Counted from the stretch's first letter, positions 42,174-53,095 are shown. The stretch is 64,000 bases of DNA from Athripsodes cinereus (GCA_947579605.1 OX388321.1:21257614-21321613); one strand, 5' to 3'. Program-made: numbers and translations. Notes: a model not told the origin generated them from the sequence alone.

Positions 42174-42600
42174 ATGATTAGTTTTCTAGCTCCTATGAGA
42201 GTGATAAAACAGGCCCTATCCTTTTATGTTGAAGAAGCCAGAACCACATATAATTTCAATTCAGTTCTGAATAGGATTCAGCGTACGGGAAATGAATATG
42301 CTCACGTGGTGGAGTTGTATGGTTTAGGTCTGGCTAAGTATAAATATAGTTTAAGAATAGCAATTATTTCATCTCGACAGACTAACTGATTTTTTTTTAT
42401 TTTTTGCTGTTTTAGTGTTTTCATATATATGACAAAGGTTCTGCTGTGTGTTTGTATTTTTTTTTATTAATGTTTGTATGTTGTATTTCTTTAGTTTTTA
42501 ATACAATGTCTATTTATGTGAATTGATATCTATGATTGTGATCTTTTGATATGTTTTTTTTTAATGTGTTAAAAAGCTTATTAATAACTGTTAACAATAA
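42174..42600 (+). pseudogene. Possible LINE 3' end with short ORF
   Basis: A 71-codon frame (42174-42389) with VIKQALSFYVEEARTTYNFN and RIQRTGNEYAHVVELYGLGL is followed by a T-rich stretch and ends near AACAATAAATAAATAATAT, as a retroposed 3' end would. I do not recognise the protein. The layout alone suggests a LINE or processed remnant. Confidence 0.3.
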
Positions 42601-43404
42601 ATAAATAATATATAAATTCTTCATCGCTCATGCAAATAAAATTTAAAACACTGATTTTCATGATACGAAACGTGAGATAACAGGTATTAAAGTAATTCTC
42701 AGGTATAAATAATTTATTAATGATACAGTATAATATATTACAGTGTAATTAAAGGAGACGTGATTAAATAAACTTTGTATTGTAAGAATGTGTAGGTAGT
42801 ACGTAGTACTTAGGAGAAAATTTAACAGTGTTAATCAATATAATAGCTTTGTACATACATAGCACGTATCGCGTTAATTTATATTGTTACTAGCTTTTAA
42901 AACCCATTGTTTTATCAAAAACTGTTCACTTATCTATCTATCTACATACACGCTGTTGGATTTTTGAGGGTATGTATGGAGGACAGAATTCCAATCCGAT
43001 CTACATTACATCTCACCACCTTACCCCTGAATGTTTCATAGACATCAGTTCTCATGTCATCCAGTCAGTCCAGAGCAGTTTTTTTTTATCAAAGAGTGGG
43101 ATCAAGTTTGACCTTATGGGGTCTACGAAACCCACTCAAAATTTAATACTTCCTTGATGTAGCCCTTGGTGGAAAATCCCACACCGAGGATGACATACAT
43201 ACATTTACATATATACAAAATACCTAGCTAATGCATAATTTTCCAATCTTACACATATCTTTTCCTAAGTCTATCTTATAGTTAAACCTCAGTATTCAAA
43301 ACTTAGTCTATCTTACAGTTACTGCTTAAAAAATCAGCTAACAACGATTTTACTAGATTAGCCACAGCATCAGGCATCCAGGCCTGTTCATCACCATCGC
43401 GGAG
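42601..43404. other. No gene recognised
   Basis: AT-rich. The 42960-43205 part is GC-richer and contains a 61-codon frame without family features and CACACCGAGGATGACATACA at its end. It may be an unrecognised LINE 3' end. Confidence 0.35.
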
Positions 43405-43580
43405 GGCAGGATTGAAGGCAGAAAAAGTAGAGTCCGACCAAAGGACACCTATATGGACCAACTAAAGAAGGACATGAACTGTGACACATATTACGTAGAA
43501 CTAAAGAGATTAGCTGAAAATCGGGAGGAATAGAGAAGAAAATTCAAACTCGTTGCAGACCAATCCAATGAAGTGTAGCT
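43405..43580 (+). pseudogene. LINE ORF C-terminal fragment
   Basis: Translation gives GRKSRVRPKDTYMDQLKKD then YVELKRLAENREE, a TAG, and RRKFKLVADQS. The Arg-Arg-Pro linker followed by 'L..LAENRE.WR' is the usual end of several LINE polyproteins. A stop replaces the expected Trp of 'REEW'. About 55 codons are left. Confidence 0.5.
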
Positions 43581-43679
43581 CACTTTACCTATATATCTTA
43601 CAGTAACGTATGAATACGTACTAAGAACTTAAACTATGACATTTTTTCCCAATTCGATCTATCTTTACACATTAGGTTA

Positions 43680-43740
43680 ATTCGCTTCCTTCACATTTAT
43701 GCAGCTTCTCAGACATGTTCACCGATTACATTAATTCAAC
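43680..43740 (-). pseudogene. LINE A scrap, minus strand
   Basis: CGCTTCCTTCACATTTATGC, AGCTTCTCAGACATGTTCAC matches CGCTTCCTCTACATTCATCC, AGTTTCTCATACATGTACGC of the 23801-24318 copy. Confidence 0.55.
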
Positions 43741-44589
43741 AAAAGGCCCTCTTTGGATTTTTTTACAGACATTTACGGCCTAAGCCTTTTAAACGTTAAA
43801 CCTCTGTATACTTAGGTGCCATATGTATACAGAAGTATGATATTTTTTAAAAAGGTCCAAAACAATTAGACTAATAAAAAACAGGAATTGAACAAACAGT
43901 GTAACACTCATCAGGTATTAAAATATAAAACAAAGTATAAAATTGACAAAAAAAAATGCTCAAGATAATATTAATAAAAAAAATCGAAGTGGTATAAAAT
44001 ATATCAAATATAAGAGGTCAGTCAGTTGAAATTTATAAGTTAATATAAAAATATTAAGAATACGTTGATACAAAAAATGACAGATAAAAGAGGTCAGTTC
44101 AAATTCATAAAATTAGGTCAAATGGTTGGGGGAGCAACTAAATAACATAGTGAGCAACTGATTTTAAAACTCGGTTAAGCCAGTTGATTCTCAGATATCC
44201 GTTCTTTCTGACAACAAAAATTTCTAATTCTTTTATTTTCTTTTCTTCTTCACAAAATGTTTTAAAATCGGAGGAAGCATAAAATAAACTAATAATCGTG
44301 TTATAATAAAAGTTACAATAGTACAACAAGATAATAATACAAAGCATAACATAAAAGACAGAGACTTATTTTTTATTACTTTCAAAATTTCACAATGAGA
44401 AGTTAAAATTATCAGCAGTGTTTATGTCCTCACAAAGAATATTTTTATACTTGGTTTACTAGACATTCCTCAAGTTAATCCTAATTAATTTCAAAAGTAA
44501 TCAAAACCGGTACAAAAAAAATATATCTTTGCTATGTCACCCATCTTAAACGTTTTATTTTGAATCATCATCGCTCGTCTCTGAGCTTA
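43741..44589. other. No gene recognised
   Basis: AT-rich. AAAAGAGGTCAGTC/AAGAGGTCAGTT words repeat at 44010-44100. Confidence 0.4.
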
Positions 44590-45125
44590 ATGTGGTGTTC
44601 TCACTTTGGCGAATATCGCCAGGCTCCAAAATATCGCCAGCCATTTGAACCGTGTGAACAAAATGACAGCTAGTCTGAAACGATAAAAAACCAGTAGAAA
44701 CGATATCATCTCGAGTTGACCACCTTCCAACTTTTCGGCCGATTGAACGATTCATGCATGCGCAGAAGTGCGCGGCGTTCGTATCTATGGTAAAGACTTT
44801 ATAACCTATAAATTTTACAATGTTTCCCGCTTCGTGACAGCTGTTATCTTTGTTGTTGGTTTGTGGCGTTTGTTTCCTTAATTAAAAGGCGCCTTATAAC
44901 CTCTACTATAACATTTTCGACTAAAAATAAACACTTTGCGATCTCCATCTCGACGCCATTTTGAAAACAGTGTCAAAATCAAAGCGCATCTGACAGATCG
45001 TTTCTATATTGGTGGACTGTGTGAACATGTGTGACGATCAATGGATGTCCGTCGAATTTTGTTTTTTCTCCTGGCGATATATTTTGAAATTCGCCTGGCG
45101 ATATTCGCCAAATGTGAACACCCCA
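44590..45125. mobile_element. Harbinger-like MITE (TTA duplication)
   Basis: Left end TGTGGTGTTCTCACTTTGGC, inverted right end TGGGGTGTTCACATTTGGCG, continuing inward as GAATATCGCCAGG on both sides. TTA flanks both ends (44587-44589 and 45126-45128). Three-base TTA/TWA duplications are typical of PIF/Harbinger. Inside, AAACGAT/ATCGTTTCT and GTGTGAACA words are also mirrored. The centre has CGCCATTTTG and TGACAGCTGT words. No transposase. Confidence 0.72.
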
Positions 45126-45289
45126 TTAGATGTATTTTTTTCAAACTCTTCCCTTTTACAAAATTTATATCCAACTTATAAACTCTAAATATTTTGTCTC
45201 ATTCTAATTTTTAAATGCTTTTTTCTATTCATGAGCAACGTGTTGTTACTTCTTCAGATTTTACAGTTAAAAAAATAGCTGTTGTGTTT

Positions 45290-45830
45290 TGTTTGTAAGT
45301 TTGTTCATCAGGTCCGATACTTATAATAATATTTTATTCCTAGCTCGCGAGTTCATTCATTAGGTCCGACAGATAGAATAATATCTATTCCTTGTGTGTG
45401 AGTTCGTTTATCAGGTTCGAAAGATAGAATAATATTTATTTCCTGATTTGTGAATTCGTTAATCAGGTCCGAAAGTTAGAATGATATTTATTCCTTGCTC
45501 GTGAGTTCGTTTATCATGTCCGAAAGTTTAAATAATGTTTATTCCTTGTTTGTGAGTTCATTAATCAGGTCCGACAGTTAGAATGATATTTATTCCTTGC
45601 TCGTGAGTTCGTTAATCAGTTCCGACAATTAAGGTTATATTCATTCCATGTTTGTGAATTCCTTAATTAGGTCCGGTAGTTAGAATAGAATAAAATTTAT
45701 TCTGTTTTATGTAGTTCGTTAATCAGATTTGATAGTAAGTCAGGCCAGTTGAAATAAAAGTAATTCTTTAGTTGTGAGTTCGTTAATTAGGTCTCAGAGT
45801 TAGTTAAAACGTGTTTGTGAGTATGGATAA
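45290..45830. repeat. Minisatellite, about 9-10 units of 51-52 bp
   Basis: Each unit contains GTGAGTTCGTTAATCAGGTCCGA followed by AAGTTAGAATAATATTTATTCC in variant form. Repeats of the TCCGA-like word fall near 45316, 45366, 45417, 45469, 45520, 45572, 45622, 45673, 45727 and 45793. Units are clearest in the middle and decay toward 45830, with spacing loosening. Confidence 0.9.
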
Positions 45831-46234
45831 ATAGGCATTTGGAATATAAAGCAACATAATGTTTCTTGATAAGTGTCATAAAGATAATTAGATAATGTAA
45901 TAGGTAATAGTGCCCCGTCACATTAAGCTCGCTTTGTAGTAGAGGGATGATGATAAAAGCTGCGGATAAGTGTTTTCAGTCTTAGCAGCTTAAATAAAAA
46001 ATGAAAATAATAATAATTAAGAAAAATCACAGCTTTTTATAATGTTGACTTATTACCCTGCTGCTACATGTTATGATAATAATGGCTTTATTATTATTAT
46101 AAGACTGAAAAGCTGAAAGGAAACATTTTTCAGATATTGTAGAAATATTGTTTTAGAGATCTTTCACAATGAGTTTTATGTAAATTTACCGCAGTAGGAC
46201 ATTTTGATTTTGATTAATATACTTCTGCTTACCT
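45831..46234. other. No gene recognised
   Basis: AT-rich sequence with nothing recognisable. Confidence 0.4.
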
Positions 46235-46400
46235 TAATTATGACGGCATATCCCACAATTAGGATGGTCAGCAGACTAATTGCACTAATAAACATGTAAA
46301 TTGTCTCCTTTGGGCCGTATAAATGAAGTTATTAAGTTTGGGAAGCTTAAATCATCGCTGAAATGAATGGTTTTGGGATATATCTGAAACATTGTGTTTG
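46235..46400 (-). repeat. SINE-like family A, 3' half, minus strand
   Basis: ATGACGGCATATCCCACAAT, GTCAGCAGACTAATTGCAC, ATAAACATGTAAATTGTCTC and AAATCATCGCTGAAATG follow the family order in reverse. Confidence 0.6.
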
Positions 46401-46557
46401 GAAAAAACCTTTTTTTGAATGACATTCAAAACTATGTATTTAGCATTATTTTTATTTTTTGACTTTCATGGGCAATTGAGAAGTAAAATGAATATTTCGC
46501 CATTGCATATTATTAAAATCTTCGATTTTTCATTTCTTCATATTTTATGGTTTTATT

Positions 46558-46748
46558 TAATTTAATTTTTTTTTATATAAAAGATATATCTGGGTTTTTG
46601 TAATAAACCCAAATACAACCTTATACACCTTTCACACTAAGCTAAAAGCGTGTGCCGTGATAGGGGAGTTTGCCGGCATCTGAAATCGAACCGCGGACCC
46701 GTTGTTCCGGAGGCCGAGACTCTACCTCCAGGCTACCGACGAACTCTA
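46558..46748 (-). repeat. SINE B, full-length, minus strand
   Basis: AAGATATATCTGGGTTTTTG, ACACCTTTCACACTAAGCTA, GATAGGGGAGTTTGCCGGCA, ATCGAACCGCGGACC (B box reverse) and CTACCTCCAGGCTACCGACG. T-rich tail side at 46558-46580. Confidence 0.8.
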
Positions 46749-47199
46749 ATTATTGATGATATTTAAAAAGAAAAAATATAAAAATAATAAAATAAAAGTA
46801 ATTTCACATAAATATATGAAATTATCAAATCAACCATCTTAAGGAATAGTTAATTTAAGGTACATTTACTTTACTTCACTATGCATCGTCATTCAATGTG
46901 AAAAGACCGAAGCCTTTCATCGAAAGTGAACACCTCTGAGAACACTTTTCATTCAACGCTTTCACTGCTGTGTCTATGCCCACAATCAATTAATGGTCTA
47001 TAGTTTGACGTATTTTTGGAAAAAAATAAAAGTAAAGAAATAAATAAATGATATTTTAAATAAAAAAAATAATAATAATAAAATTCTCACAATAACGAGT
47101 TTATTTTGGCTATGATTTTCACATTCAATACCAAATCATAATATAGAATATGGACAAATTATAGGAAAAAAACTTAAAAAAAAAACTTTATGGTCGTTT
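46749..47199. other. No gene recognised
   Basis: AT-rich sequence with nothing recognisable. Confidence 0.4.
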
Positions 47200-47345
47200 G
47201 GACAGGGTTAAATAATGAAGAATGACCTTTTTCGTATATATTTGTGTCGTCATGTTGGTACCCATAGTAAAAGATTCATATCTTAGTTTGGGGTTAGCTC
47301 GATTTGTGTGAATTGTCTATACATATTAGTTATGTAATGTTTCAA
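47200..47345 (+). repeat. SINE C body, partial
   Basis: TGTCGTCATGTTGGTACCCA, TAGTAAAAGATTCATATCTT and AGTTTGGGGTTAGCTCGATT match the last two thirds of the family. The head is missing. Confidence 0.6.
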
Positions 47346-47376
47346 TGAAAGGAGCTTAAATCTAAAATATGTCAGG

Positions 47377-47625
47377 TAGTATGCTGAGAAGAATCTGTTC
47401 GGGTCGGGTAGTATGCTGAGAAAAGTCCATTCGGGTCGAGTAGTGTGCTGAGAAGAATCTGTTCGGGTCGGGTAGTATGCTGAGAAAAGTCCATTCGGGT
47501 CGAGTAGTGTGCTGAGAAGAATTTGTTCGGGTCGGGTAGTATGCTTAGAAAAGTCCATTCGGGTCGGGTAGTATGCTGAAAAAAGTCCGTTTGGGTCGGG
47601 TAGTACGCTGAGAAAAGTTCGTTAA
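47377..47625. repeat. Minisatellite, eight 32 bp units with alternating A/B forms
   Basis: Units begin at 47377, 47409, 47441, 47473, 47505, 47537, 47569 and 47601 (last one partial). Form A has GAGAAGAATCTGTTCGGGTC, form B has GAGAAAAGTCCATTCGGGTC. The order is A B A B A B B' B'. Units share TAGTATGCTGAG and TTCGGGTCGGG. Because 32 is not a multiple of 3, the open frames on the minus strand are only a product of the repeat. Confidence 0.95.
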
Positions 47626-48084
47626 CACTTGTCACATTCCAAAATTCAACCTGGATGATCACTCAATATGATGAAATTATGTGAATGGCCTTTTACAAAA
47701 TTATAATTTGCCTCTTTCTGAACTGTCTCGAAGATGTTTGATATATTGTGAAGGTACTTACCATTCATGAAGATAATATAATATATTAGAGGTCGTATTA
47801 TTATTTTAATTGTTTATACCGCTATAAACTTGACTGTATCTTTACTGTGTTTTTTATTACAATGATTAAGATTTATATTGTTGCTTAATTAGAGAACATA
47901 GAATCTCTAATTAAAATCTCCGCAATGATGGAGCGATGAATATACTAATTTTGTACTTTATATTATTTTAAGACATATTGTTTCTCTATGTATCTGTTTC
48001 TTCTACCTTTTCTTGTATCTGGTATTAGTCAAAGGCCTCCCTTTATCCCTTTTTTTAATTTTAGCAATTACACAATCCCATGAA
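47626..48084. other. No gene recognised
   Basis: AT-rich sequence with nothing recognisable. Confidence 0.4.
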
Positions 48085-48192
48085 TTTAATAGCGGAATTA
48101 TCAACAAAGGACAGTTTGCATGAATCTTACGTGCAGCTGATCTGCTGACTACCCCACTTGTGGGATATGCCGTGATGGTATAGTATAGTATA
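48085..48192 (+). repeat. SINE-like family A, 3' end
   Basis: AAAGGACAGTTTGCATGAAT, GCAGCTGATCTGCTGACTAC and CCCACTTGTGGGATATGCCG end at GTGATGGTA followed by TAGTATAGTATA, a clear 5'-truncated copy with simple tail. Confidence 0.7.
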
Positions 48193-48429
48193 ATTATCAA
48201 CAAAAAAACCACACTCATTTCAGTTGGTTTTTAATAATCTTATGTTGAATTTCCCAATTTTGATGATTTATTGCTAGTTCTCTCTCTTATCAATTAATTT
48301 TCAACAAGTTTTATTCAATGGTTTATTTGTATTATATTTATCATACTGTTTTTTTTATTGTGATTTGTCCTTTTTTCATAGTTACTCCTTGTCTTATTTG
48401 AACGTACTGTCTGTCATGCATTTTCTATA

Positions 48430-48490
48430 ATTATATTTTATATATGTAAAAGGCTTACGCCCTATATTATTAAATAAATAAATAAATAAA
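48430..48490 (+). repeat. LINE F 3' end
   Basis: GTAAAAGGCTTACGCCCTAT then AATAAATAAATAAATAAA. Related ends at 10800-10850, 14440-14500 and, reversed, 34465-34515. Confidence 0.45.
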
Positions 48491-48577
48491 AGTATTTTAT
48501 TAGGCAAAAGAAGTTTGAGGGATTATATGCTAGATTTTCAGAATCAGTATGCCTGAGATAGAAAGTCGTGGATGTTT

Positions 48578-48740
48578 AAATGGTTTAGCATGGGTTAGTC
48601 GGAAGAAATCGCGCCTCTGCGATCAACTCGTCCTCTGTATATTGATTGTATGATTGTCTTTGTTTGAAATGTATTTTTTTGTGAATTTGCTTGTTATCAA
48701 TGTACAGTAAAGAATAAATAAAATAAAATAAATAAATAAA
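48578..48740 (+). repeat. LINE E 3' UTR
   Basis: TGGGTTAGTCGGAAGAAATC, GCGCCTCTGCGATCAACTCG, TCCTCTGTATATTGATTGTA and ATGTACAGTAAAGAATAAAT followed by an AATA-repeat tail. Same end as 52786-53095 in the opposite direction. Confidence 0.65.
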
Positions 48741-49090
48741 TAAATAACTCCAAAAATGGTTAGAAAAAAATGAAGAAGAGAAAGAAGGTAAAAATACGTT
48801 GTTGAATCATGGTAAAGTTGGGTGTGACGCTAGTAATACTTTGTTATTTTTAAAAGAAACAAAACTTTGTAGAACTGTAAGATTTATTATGATGGATCAG
48901 ATTACTGAAATAAAAAAACTGAAAACATCTTTCTTAAGACAAATGCGGTTTTAAGAATTAATAAGAAAATTTGAAACTTTAGAAAGAGAGTTTTATTTCT
49001 GATGAAAAATAATAAACATAATGAAAATGTATTATTTTAGTCTGAGTTAGTCGATAAAAAATATAAAATGAAGTAAGTCAGATTTTTATT
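48741..49090. other. No gene recognised
   Basis: AT-rich sequence with nothing recognisable. Confidence 0.4.
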
Positions 49091-49332
49091 CTTCTTCTTC
49101 TTATGGCCCGCTAAACTTGGATCTCGAGGGTCCGAAGCCATGTTTTTGCGTCGTCTGTTACGGTATGGAGGTCTTGTATACCTCCAATGAATGCGAATAT
49201 AGGACAGTGGTCAGTTATATGCTCCGTTGTTTGGATTTCTCCACATGCACATGTCGGGGAATCGGTAAGTCCCCATCGGTGTAAGTGGTACGCTGTGCAA
49301 CCGACTCCGCATCTGAGTCGGTTCAGTGTACA
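49091..49332 (-). pseudogene. LINE C 3' end, minus strand
   Basis: Minus-strand translation: LNRLRCGVGCTAYHLHRWGL, then SPTCACGEIQTTEHITDHCP. This is the Cys-x-Cys-Gly...Thr-x2-His...Cys-Pro zinc-like tail found at the C-terminus of Jockey/I-type LINEs. The stop is followed by GCGGGCCATAAGAAGAAGAA, so the tail is GAA-type. Confidence 0.65.
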
Positions 49333-49555
49333 TCAAAGTTTTCTTGGGAGGAGGATTTTTATTTAATACATGTAAATGGATTTCTTTCATTTTTTTTTCG
49401 TAACTATCGTAAAAGTATTGAAAAGTGAAACAACATGTCTCGCTTCAATATTGGACACATCATTTTTCATTTCATTACCATTCTGCTCAGTTCTTTTCAA
49501 TTTCATTCTGTTATCCTAGATCTCTTATTATTCTCTGCATTAGAACATTCTGGAG

Positions 49556-49808
49556 CACTTTGAACAGACTAAGGAGTGGTGTCGGATGCACAGCGTCACA
49601 CCTACATCAATGGATACTCACAGACTCTCCATTATGTGTGTGTGGTGCTGACCAAACAACAGACCACGTGGTGAACACATGACCCAAATATTCATACGTT
49701 GGTGGGTTGCAAGCACTTAGTTTAGGGTCGGACGACGCGATCTCATGGCTACGGGGCCTTGAGATTCGAGTATGATGGGTATAACCCATAAGATAAAGAA
49801 GAAGAAGT
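49556..49808 (+). pseudogene. LINE C 3' end, plus strand
   Basis: TLNRLRSGVGCTASHLHQW, then SPLCVCGADQTTDHVVNT and a stop. The same family as 49091-49332 in the opposite direction. Ends ACCCATAAGATAAAGAAGAA. The two copies point away from each other with 220 bp between. Confidence 0.65.
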
Positions 49809-50136
49809 TTCTCAGAATTGTTTGTGTCATGTTGAGAAAAGTGCAGCAATTTGTAAAAAAATCACTTGATATTTATTAAAAAATCTTTAGTTTAGGAATT
49901 AAGGGTGTCATCCATCACTGATATTAATTTTTTATTTAAAGAATATTATGAATTGTACGTTAATTATACTAAAACTGAACAGTATGAAATCATTTTATTT
50001 GATATGGTGTTAGGATTACATGTAGTAAGTCAACTGACTAATAAACCTACTTGTGGAATATGTTTAAGCAATAAAAATAAAGCTTTGATGTGATACGAGG
50101 TATTGTTTTAGGATCAATAAAAAAATCAACATAAAT
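49809..50136. other. No gene recognised
   Basis: A 62-codon frame at 49905-50093 is without family features. Confidence 0.4.
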
Positions 50137-50350
50137 AATCCTAACAGTTGGCCAAAAGGAGTGTTCTCCCATCCGGAAGAGTTCCAACGCCTGGTTGTAC
50201 CTTTTTCCTTTTGTACCATTAACAATGACATCAGAGCGCTGGGAATGTCGTGGGTAAAGATGATGCAATTGGCGCAGAGTCACTCTGAATGGAGGCTGGT
50301 TTCTGCCCTGTGCTCTTGAGAGGAGCATTGAGGGCGATGATGATATATGT
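50137..50350 (+). pseudogene. LINE B 3' end, plus strand
   Basis: Text gives NSWPKGVFSHPEEFQR, NDIRALGMSWVKMMQLAQSH and SEWRLVSALCS followed by TGA, then GGGCGATGATGATATATGTA. It corresponds to the minus-strand copy at 2124-2453. Confidence 0.65.
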
Positions 50351-50904
50351 ATGTTATTTAATATTGTCAAAAAAAGGTATTTCAAATTTTTAAAAATAAA
50401 ACACTCTGCTTTTATTCCTTTGTACCTTAACAAAGAGGAAGTATTAATGAGTCTTAATAAACAGAATAATCTCAATAAATAATAATTATATAAGAAATCA
50501 GTCAAACAATAGCTTCTGCTCAATTGACACTGGATACTTCGAAAGCTTCCTTTACAACCTAATTAATGAAAGTTCCATTAATTAATATCGGTGAGAGGTA
50601 ATGTTATTTCCTGCGACTTAAATACTTCCTGCCTCAAATACTATAATTAAGCTTTGATGACGCTAATGAATTTAAAATGTCGAATCAATAGTAGGTAATA
50701 AATGTATAACAGAACATGAAACTTCTTCTTACGCCCTTGGGGATATAAGTGAAAGCAGGAAATAAACTTTTTCCACATGGATAATATAACGATTTGTTCT
50801 CATTTCATAATTCTCTAATATACCCTCACAGTTGAATTGAAAGTTATACACACATTATAATATGTAGATAAGTGAGCTTTAAAGACTTTAAAAGTTTTGA
50901 GCGA
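50351..50904. other. No gene recognised
   Basis: AT-rich sequence with nothing recognisable. Confidence 0.4.
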
Positions 50905-51062
50905 TACTCCAGGTCCCCCACTATTTGCTGTTTGTTTTCGAGTGCAATGTAAAAGGAAAGTGTTCGTAGCACTTCACATATTATAAGACATAGTTATAAT
51001 ATCTTCAATTCAGTGATGAGGGATGTCACTCATCTGGATTGACACAAAGAGGATAACTTGTA
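50905..51062 (+). repeat. SINE-like family A, 5' part
   Basis: AGGTCCCCCACTATTTGCTG, TTTTCGAGTGCAATGTAAAA, TTCAATTCAGTGATGAGGGA and AAGAGGATAACTTGTATG. The 3' end is lost. Confidence 0.55.
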
Positions 51063-51161
51063 TGTTTTTTAAGCAGTTGTTAATCTTTTCGGTACTTTAA
51101 TATTAGTGGAAAATCTTTTCATATAAAAATACTACTTCTATCATCTAATTAAACTATACCT

Positions 51162-51306
51162 TCACGGCATATCCCACAAGTGGGGTAGCCAGCAGACCAG
51201 CTGCATATTATTAATATGCAAGCTGCCCTCTCCGTGCAAATATGAAATCAAGACATTCAGGATGGGTGTTAAAACTCATTAAGCTGAATTTAAGATATGA
51301 AATATC
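51162..51306 (-). repeat. SINE-like family A, 3' half, minus strand
   Basis: TTCACGGCATATCCCACAAG, TGGGGTAGCCAGCAGACCAG, AATATGCAAGCTGCCCTCTC and TTCAGGATGGGTG. Well preserved. It ends exactly where the next LINE A copy begins. Confidence 0.75.
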
Positions 51307-51762
51307 TTGGTGCGCTCTGCTATCTAAGGGCCAACACTTATGTTTGCAAGTGAGACGTGGACATGGTTAAAGAAGGATGAAAGTGGCATAAATGCAGTAG
51401 AAATCAGATCGTTAAGAAGGATGTGTGGTAAAAGTCTGAGAGATCGTGTGCGTAACAGTGATATACGAAAGGAATGTGGAATGAAAGTTGGTGTGGATAC
51501 AAGGATGAATGTAAATAAGTTACGTTGGTTTGGGCACGTGGAAAGAATGAATGAGGACAGAATGACCAAGAAGATATATTTGGCTGAGAGGAATGGTGCT
51601 CGAAGACGTGGACGTCCGAGAATCAAATGGCAAGATCATTTAAATCAAATCCTACAGGACGGTCACGTTTTGAGCACATAGAACAGGAGAGCATGCATGA
51701 GGAATTGTATGACAGTGACGGAAGCGAAAGATGTATGCAAGGATAGAAGGAAGTGGCGCTAT
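51306..51762 (+). pseudogene. LINE A 3' ORF fragment, plus strand
   Basis: From TTGGTGCGCTCTGCTATCTA onward it matches 5784-6240 very closely. MFASETWTWLKKDESGINAV, RSLRRMCGKSLRDRVRNSDI, LRWFGHVERMNEDRMTKKIY and RRRGRPRIKWQDHLNQILQD are intact to a TAG at about 51679, after which the usual N-R-R text follows. The last 30 bases of the ORF and the CGTGATGGTA end are missing. ATGTATG is the tail. Confidence 0.8.
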
Positions 51763-52630
51763 GTATGTTTGTTAATATCTTAATTATAAAAGAACAATAC
51801 AATATACCTAAAGATAGATTCATTCAAGATAAAATATGATTATATCATATATTATAAAGTAGGTACATCGCTGAATAATAGAACAAACCATTTTCAGTCA
51901 AGTCATGGTAGATTCTATCCACCTAATATTTTGTAACGCACAAAGAAAATTCCATCTATTATGGTATAATTTTTTATCACCCCGAGAGTTGATAATATCG
52001 GCTTGGCTTGGTATTGTGTGTGTGTACATATGTATGTATGTATGTTGGTTGGGATAATATCGGCTGGTAAATTGGTATTGTTATTTGGTATAACCAAACA
52101 GTCAATCTCTGAACGCTTGGCTGCCTTTAGTTTCCTGCCTTTGTCTTTCACGATTAAAAGCTTTATAGCGGTTATTGCTTTGCTTGTACTACCCATAATA
52201 TTACCATCATCATACTAGCTTAACTACGGCTTTGTTCAAAAAATATTAATTTATTTTATTTATTAACTTCTTTCAAGGGACAAACAGTCAACACAACAAA
52301 CATTAAAAAAATTAATAATAACATACAATACAGACCACAAGAGTCCCCCTTTATAACCACAGTATAAAAATTCAACAATATAAAACAAAAATAATAATGA
52401 TAAAATTAACAAATCAATCAAGAAGATTAAAAAATATAAAACATAACAGTAATTTATAAAATTAAGAAATCAAATAATAAATCAATAAATAATACTTTGT
52501 AATAACAAAATTAGCAAATCAAATAATAAAATCAAAATATAAAAAAAATTATAATAAGCTATAAAATAAACATTTCAAATAATAAATTCAAAAATAATAT
52601 AATATTATAAGAAATAATTAAATTTACAAT
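51763..52630. other. No gene recognised
   Basis: AT-rich. A GTGTGTGTACATATGTATG simple repeat is at 52017-52043. 52240-52620 is almost entirely A/T. Confidence 0.4.
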
Positions 52631-52726
52631 TTTACGACACAAGCTTTTAGTAGCTTACTGTGAAAGGTGTATAAGGTTGTATTTGAGTTTATAACAAAAA
52701 CAAAGATATATCTTTTAAAAAAATAA
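52631..52726 (+). repeat. SINE B, 3' half, plus strand
   Basis: TTTTACGACACAAGCTTTTA, GTAGCTTACTGTGAAAGGTG, ATAAGGTTGTATTTGAGTTT and AAGATATATCTTTTAAAAAA. It is the only copy in this direction and lacks the tRNA-like head. Confidence 0.65.
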
Positions 52727-52785
52727 ATATGTATATAAAGCTGTGTGTTAGACGATTCATCAAGACAAAAGATAGATTAATCTTT

Positions 52786-53095
52786 ATATTATTTATTTAT
52801 TCTTTACTGTACAAAAATACATTTAAAACAAAGACAATTATACAATCAATATACAGAGGGCGAGTTTATCGCAGAGGCGCGATTTTTTCCAACTAACCCA
52901 ATTTACTATCACGATTAGATCTTTCTAATAACATGGGCAGTGATTTAACTGCATGTAAAAAGCATACAGTTTATTCTCTTTGTACTATTAAATGTAAATG
53001 ATTCAGGTTGAGCAGCTCATTACAACTGAATTGCAGATTGAACGAAGCCCACTTGCCACGACTCAGATTGCGCAGAAGTCTGGGGAGTTCCATTA
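52786..53095 (-). pseudogene. LINE E 3' end with last codons of its ORF, minus strand
   Basis: The minus-strand frame from about 53095 reads MELPRLLRNLSRGKW then NLQFSCNELLNLNHLH and stops near 52978. A 3' UTR with TTGGGTTAGTTGGAAAAAAT, CGCGCCTCTGCGATAAACTC and GCCCTCTGTATATTGATTG follows, and the tail is AAGAATAAATAAATAAT. This links the UTR family to a LINE-type polyprotein end. No RT domain is present. Confidence 0.6.

Noticed and set aside
45290..45830. Possible CRISPR-like array (regular repeats)
   Set aside because: Units are contiguous 51-52 bp copies without unique spacers, in a eukaryotic context. It is a minisatellite.
47283..47662. Minus-strand frames rich in repeated FSAYYPTRT-like peptides
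   Set aside because: They are translations of the 32 bp minisatellite. The unit length is not a multiple of three and no protein pattern survives between frames.
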